Part shown: positions 5,505-7,757 of the stretch, piece after piece | Layout of the letters: each line of letters opens with the position of its first letter | How positions within the stretch are numbered: the first letter of the stretch is position 1 | Source of the DNA: Nitrospira sp. | GTDB taxonomy: Bacteria > Nitrospirota > Nitrospiria > Nitrospirales > Nitrospiraceae | Assembly: GCA_015904075.1 (NCBI GenBank) | Contig: JABMDH010000070.1 | Location: forward strand, 15,881 to 23,637 | Direction: 5' to 3' | Length of the DNA: 7,757 nucleotides | The notes under the pieces: generated by a model | What the model was told of the DNA's origin: nothing | Seen by the model: the letters and a program-made list of their open reading frames with translations, nothing else | Database searches by the model: none | Translations under genes and position numbers: made by a program

Positions 5505-6227
5505 CTAGATCGACGGGGTCTCGTGAGGCTCTGCAGGGGGTAGTCCGTCTACGGCGCCGATTTTGCGGTACTTTTGCTCACGGCGGGCAAGCAGTTGTTC
5601 GGCGGAGAGATCGATCAGATCAAAAAGCTGATTGGTGAGGGCTTTGCCGACCAGTGTGCAGACAGCTTTGGGTTCGCGATGTGCGCCACCCAACGGTTCC
5701 GGCACGATGTCGTCAATGACACCGAGATCAAGAAGGTCTTTTGCGGTTATTTTTAGCGCAGACGCGGCGTCGAGCACCTTTGCAGGATTGTCCCAGAGAA
5801 TGGCTGCACAGCCTTCCGGTGAAATCACCGAATAGACCGAGTGTTCCAACATTAAGACACGATCGGATACACCCAGCGCCAGTGCACCGCCGCTTCCGCC
5901 TTCACCGATGACGACGGAAATAATGGGGACCGTCAACCGGGACATGACAAGCAGGTTGCGAGCGATCGCCTCCGCTTGTCCTCGTTCCTCAGCCCCAATG
6001 CCGGGATAGGCTCCCGGGGTGTCGATAAAGGTAATAATCGGCCGGTTGAACTTTTCCGCCATCTTCATCAGGCGAAGGGCTTTTCGATAGCCTTCCGGGT
6101 TGGGCATCCCGAAGTTCCGCTGCATCCGTTCTTTGAGCGTTTTGCCTTTTTGATGCCCGATCATCATCACAGTTCGCTCATTGAACCGTGCGAATCCGCC
6201 TACGATCGCGCGGTCGTCTCCGAAGTT
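5505..6227 (-). pseudogene. accA: Acetyl-CoA carboxylase carboxyltransferase alpha subunit, 5' end missing (copy 2)
   Basis: About 240 codons of AccA in frame, from [19 protein letters not shown] through [62 protein letters not shown] and PEPLGGAHR to the stop at 5505. Compared with the ~320-residue family, about the first 95 residues and the native start are missing. Upstream, sequence switches to dnaE at about 6225-6230. Translation could restart at GTG 6170 or ATG 6167, giving about 221 residues, right after the truncated dnaE frame stops at 6178. That product would keep the central and C-terminal carboxyltransferase core but not the N-terminal part, so activity is doubtful. Normal accA sits downstream of dnaE in this order, so I read the junction as a deletion or an assembly join. 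Confidence 0.88.
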
Positions 6228-7425
6228 CAGGGTTCAGAAATCGCTCGAACAGGAGTGTGTATTCGAGTGGATCGAGATCCGTGATCCGTAAAGCATAGGC
6301 GACGAGGCTGCCGGCAGCGGACCCGCGGCCGGGCCCGACAGGGATATTCTGCGAGCGCGCAAACCGGATGATGTCCCACACGATCAAGAAGTAGCCGGCA
6401 AATCCCATGGAACAGATGACCATCAGCTCTTCTCGCAGGCGCTGCTCATACAGAGCGGCAGGCCGGTTGCTCGGACGCTCCTTCAGCCGATCCTTCAATC
6501 CCGCTATTGCGAGGTGCTCCAGATAGGCTTCCCGATTCGTAAAGCTCTGCGGCACGGTGTATTGAGGAAGGTGAGTCTTATTGAGAACCAGTTCCAGATC
6601 GCAGTGGTCGGCGATGCGAACCGTATTGCTGACTGCGCCTGGAAATTCTGCGAATGCCGCAGAGATTTCTTCCGTCGACTTCACGTAGAGTTGATCGGTA
6701 TCGAACTTCATTCGATTGGGGTCGCTCAACGTCTTGCCGGTCTGGAGGCAAAGCATCAATTCGTGGGGGTGGGCGTCTTCTTTCTTCAGGTAGTGGCAAT
6801 CGTTCGTGCCGGCGAGCGGGATGCCGAGCTTTTTGTGGATCTCCATCAATCCGGTATTGGCGACTCGTTGGTGATCGAGGCCGTTCGCCTGCACTTCCAG
6901 GTAGAAATGGTCCTTGCCAAAAATTTCCTGAAACTCACCGGCAACAGCCATTGCGCCGGCCATATCTTTCTGACCTATTAAGTAGGGAATCTCGCCGCTC
7001 AGGCAGCCAGAGAGGGCAATAATTCCGTCACGATGTTCTTTAAGTAGCTCCTTGTCTATTCGAGGCTTATAGTAGAATCCTTCAAGGTATCCTTTACTGA
7101 CAATCTTGATCAGATTTTGATACCCGGTCAGGTTTTGAGCCAGCAAAATCAGATGGTAGTAGTCGTTGTGCGCAAGCCCGCTATCTTTCTTGGCATGGCG
7201 ACTTCCCAGTGCCATATAGGCTTCACACCCGATGATAGGTTTGACCCCGGCGTCTTTCGCTTTACGATAAAACTCGATAGCGCCAAACATGTTGCCATGG
7301 TCTGTCATCGCCACAGCTGGTTGGCCGAATGCTTTGATTTGTTGTACGAGGGGATCGATCTGATTGGCACCGTCGAGCAGGCTAAACTGCGTGTGCAGAT
7401 GGAGATGCACGAATGATGATGCCAT
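6178..7425 (-). pseudogene. dnaE: DNA polymerase III alpha subunit, N-terminal 400 residues only
   Basis: DnaE is the replicative polymerase subunit, normally ~1150 residues. Present here are the PHP domain ([16 protein letters not shown] at 5-20, AMTDHGNM at 39-46, GCEAY at 66-70, AGTNDCHY at 205-212) and the start of the palm ([12 protein letters not shown], then [14 protein letters not shown] at 364-377, then FERFLNPE ending at residue 400). The next family element, the MPDxDxDF stretch with catalytic aspartates, is missing. Fifteen Arg-rich residues read out of frame from accA follow, then a TGA at 6178. The product could not polymerise DNA. The start at 7425 matches the family's N-terminus, although no purine-rich ribosome site precedes it; the upstream minus strand reads CCTCCT instead. 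An intact dnaE must exist elsewhere, or this junction is not real. Confidence 0.92.
6221..6230. other. dnaE::accA junction
   Basis: On the minus strand dnaE reads FLNPE up to 6226 and accA reads [10 protein letters not shown] from 6224 in another frame. The bases GAAC (6228-6225) could belong to either side, consistent with short-homology end joining. By family lengths about 2.2 kb of dnaE, any intergenic DNA and ~0.3 kb of accA are absent. Confidence 0.8.
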
Positions 7426-7757
7426 GTCGGATTCTAGGAGGCCAGAGAAGGCGAAGTCAATGAAGGGGGCAGTGCAGGATCAGCAGTTTCTTTTGGAACG
7501 AGATGCACCGCCAGCTGATGAGGGTACCCACGTGCGCCGTTCGCCTGCCCCATGCATATTTCATAGGCTAGTAGTCAGCACGGCGGCGCTGTCATGACAA
7601 GTGCGCGGGTTTGTCCGCCTTGCCTGATTGCGGCGTCGTGCCAGCCTTGTTCTCATGGCGAAGAGCGTTCATCCACTGAGCTCCAATCGCACCTCTCAGA
7701 GTAGCCTGCTCACCCCCATGTGCGATGCGCCTCGCTCACGTGTTCCCCACCGTCTGT
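7426..7757. other. Region upstream of dnaE, no supported gene
   Basis: 332 bases with no recognised gene. On the minus strand a 47-codon frame is open from 7735 down to a TGA at 7594-7592; it has an ATG at 7672 (26 residues, beginning MNALRHENKAGTTP) but no ribosome site. It may be a gene remnant or chance. I see no clear -10/-35 pair or terminator feeding dnaE, although its promoter would be expected here. Confidence 0.4.

Larger units (their letters stand above)
4292..6045. repeat. Diverged direct repeat, copy 2
   Basis: Counterpart of 1-1628. It carries the 5' part of the lipoprotein gene, its promoter, ferritin-like gene 2 and the 3' part of accA. Unlike copy 1, sequence on both sides continues the same genes: lipoprotein on the left, further accA on the right to about 6227. 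Copy 2 is therefore nearer the ancestral arrangement. Its intergenic regions are longer: about 60 bases extra before the ferritin-like start and about 90 extra between ferritin-like and accA. Confidence 0.93.

Noticed and set aside
1..6045. Composite transposon or integron explaining the repeated block
   Set aside because: No transposase, integrase, terminal inverted repeats or target-site duplications are seen at 1628/1629 or at 6221-6230.
6514..6981. A 155-residue plus-strand frame within dnaE
   Set aside because: It is antisense to the conserved PHP domain and shows no independent motif or start signals.
1..7757. A new defence, toxin-antitoxin or secretion system
   Set aside because: All intact genes belong to housekeeping, regulatory, flavoprotein, ferritin-like or envelope categories, and nothing beyond sigZ plus the flavoprotein forms a recognisable system.

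Overview
The window looks like bacterial chromosome of moderate-to-high GC from a Gram-negative lineage. The dnaE-then-accA order, the SigZ-type sigma factor and the protein style suggest a Nitrospira-like member of the Nitrospirota. That assignment rests on protein character and gene order only, and I hold it at moderate confidence. No rRNA, tRNA, CRISPR array, transposase or phage gene was found.

Layout. Positions 1-1628 hold one copy of a block: the 5' end of a lipoprotein gene (-), a divergent intergenic region, a ferritin-like gene (+) and a truncated accA (-). At 1628/1629 this block stops in the middle of accA and joins the last ~40 codons of an unidentified gene (+). Next come a SigZ-family sigma factor (1799-2419, +) and a translationally coupled HI0933/PP4765-type flavoprotein (2416-3657, +). 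The second copy of the block follows: the complete lipoprotein gene (3650-4387, -), its divergent intergenic region, ferritin-like gene 2 (4798-5415, +) and accA copy 2 (5505 to about 6227, -). At about 6225-6230 accA copy 2 is joined to the first 400 codons of dnaE (6226-7425, -). The 3' two thirds of dnaE and the 5' third of accA are missing between them. The last 330 bases, upstream of dnaE, hold no gene I can support.

How it fits together. The arrangement is what a tandem duplication of about 4.4 kb would leave, with endpoints in accA and in the unidentified gene, plus a separate deletion joining dnaE to accA. The two copies are far from identical: roughly 90% by eye, with mostly synonymous changes in accA and extra indels between genes. 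The truncated accA copy 1 has no frameshift or stop. Two genes normally essential and single-copy, dnaE and accA, have no intact copy here. A contig assembled from two related strains is therefore as likely as a real rearrangement, and testing this comes before any biological reading.

The intact genes are the sigma factor/flavoprotein pair, the lipoprotein with a Trp-rich C-terminal helix, and the two di-iron ferritin-like paralogues. The lipoprotein promoter, with an embedded AGACAG/CTGTCT dyad, is conserved in both copies. I found no convincing new defence, mobile or RNA system.
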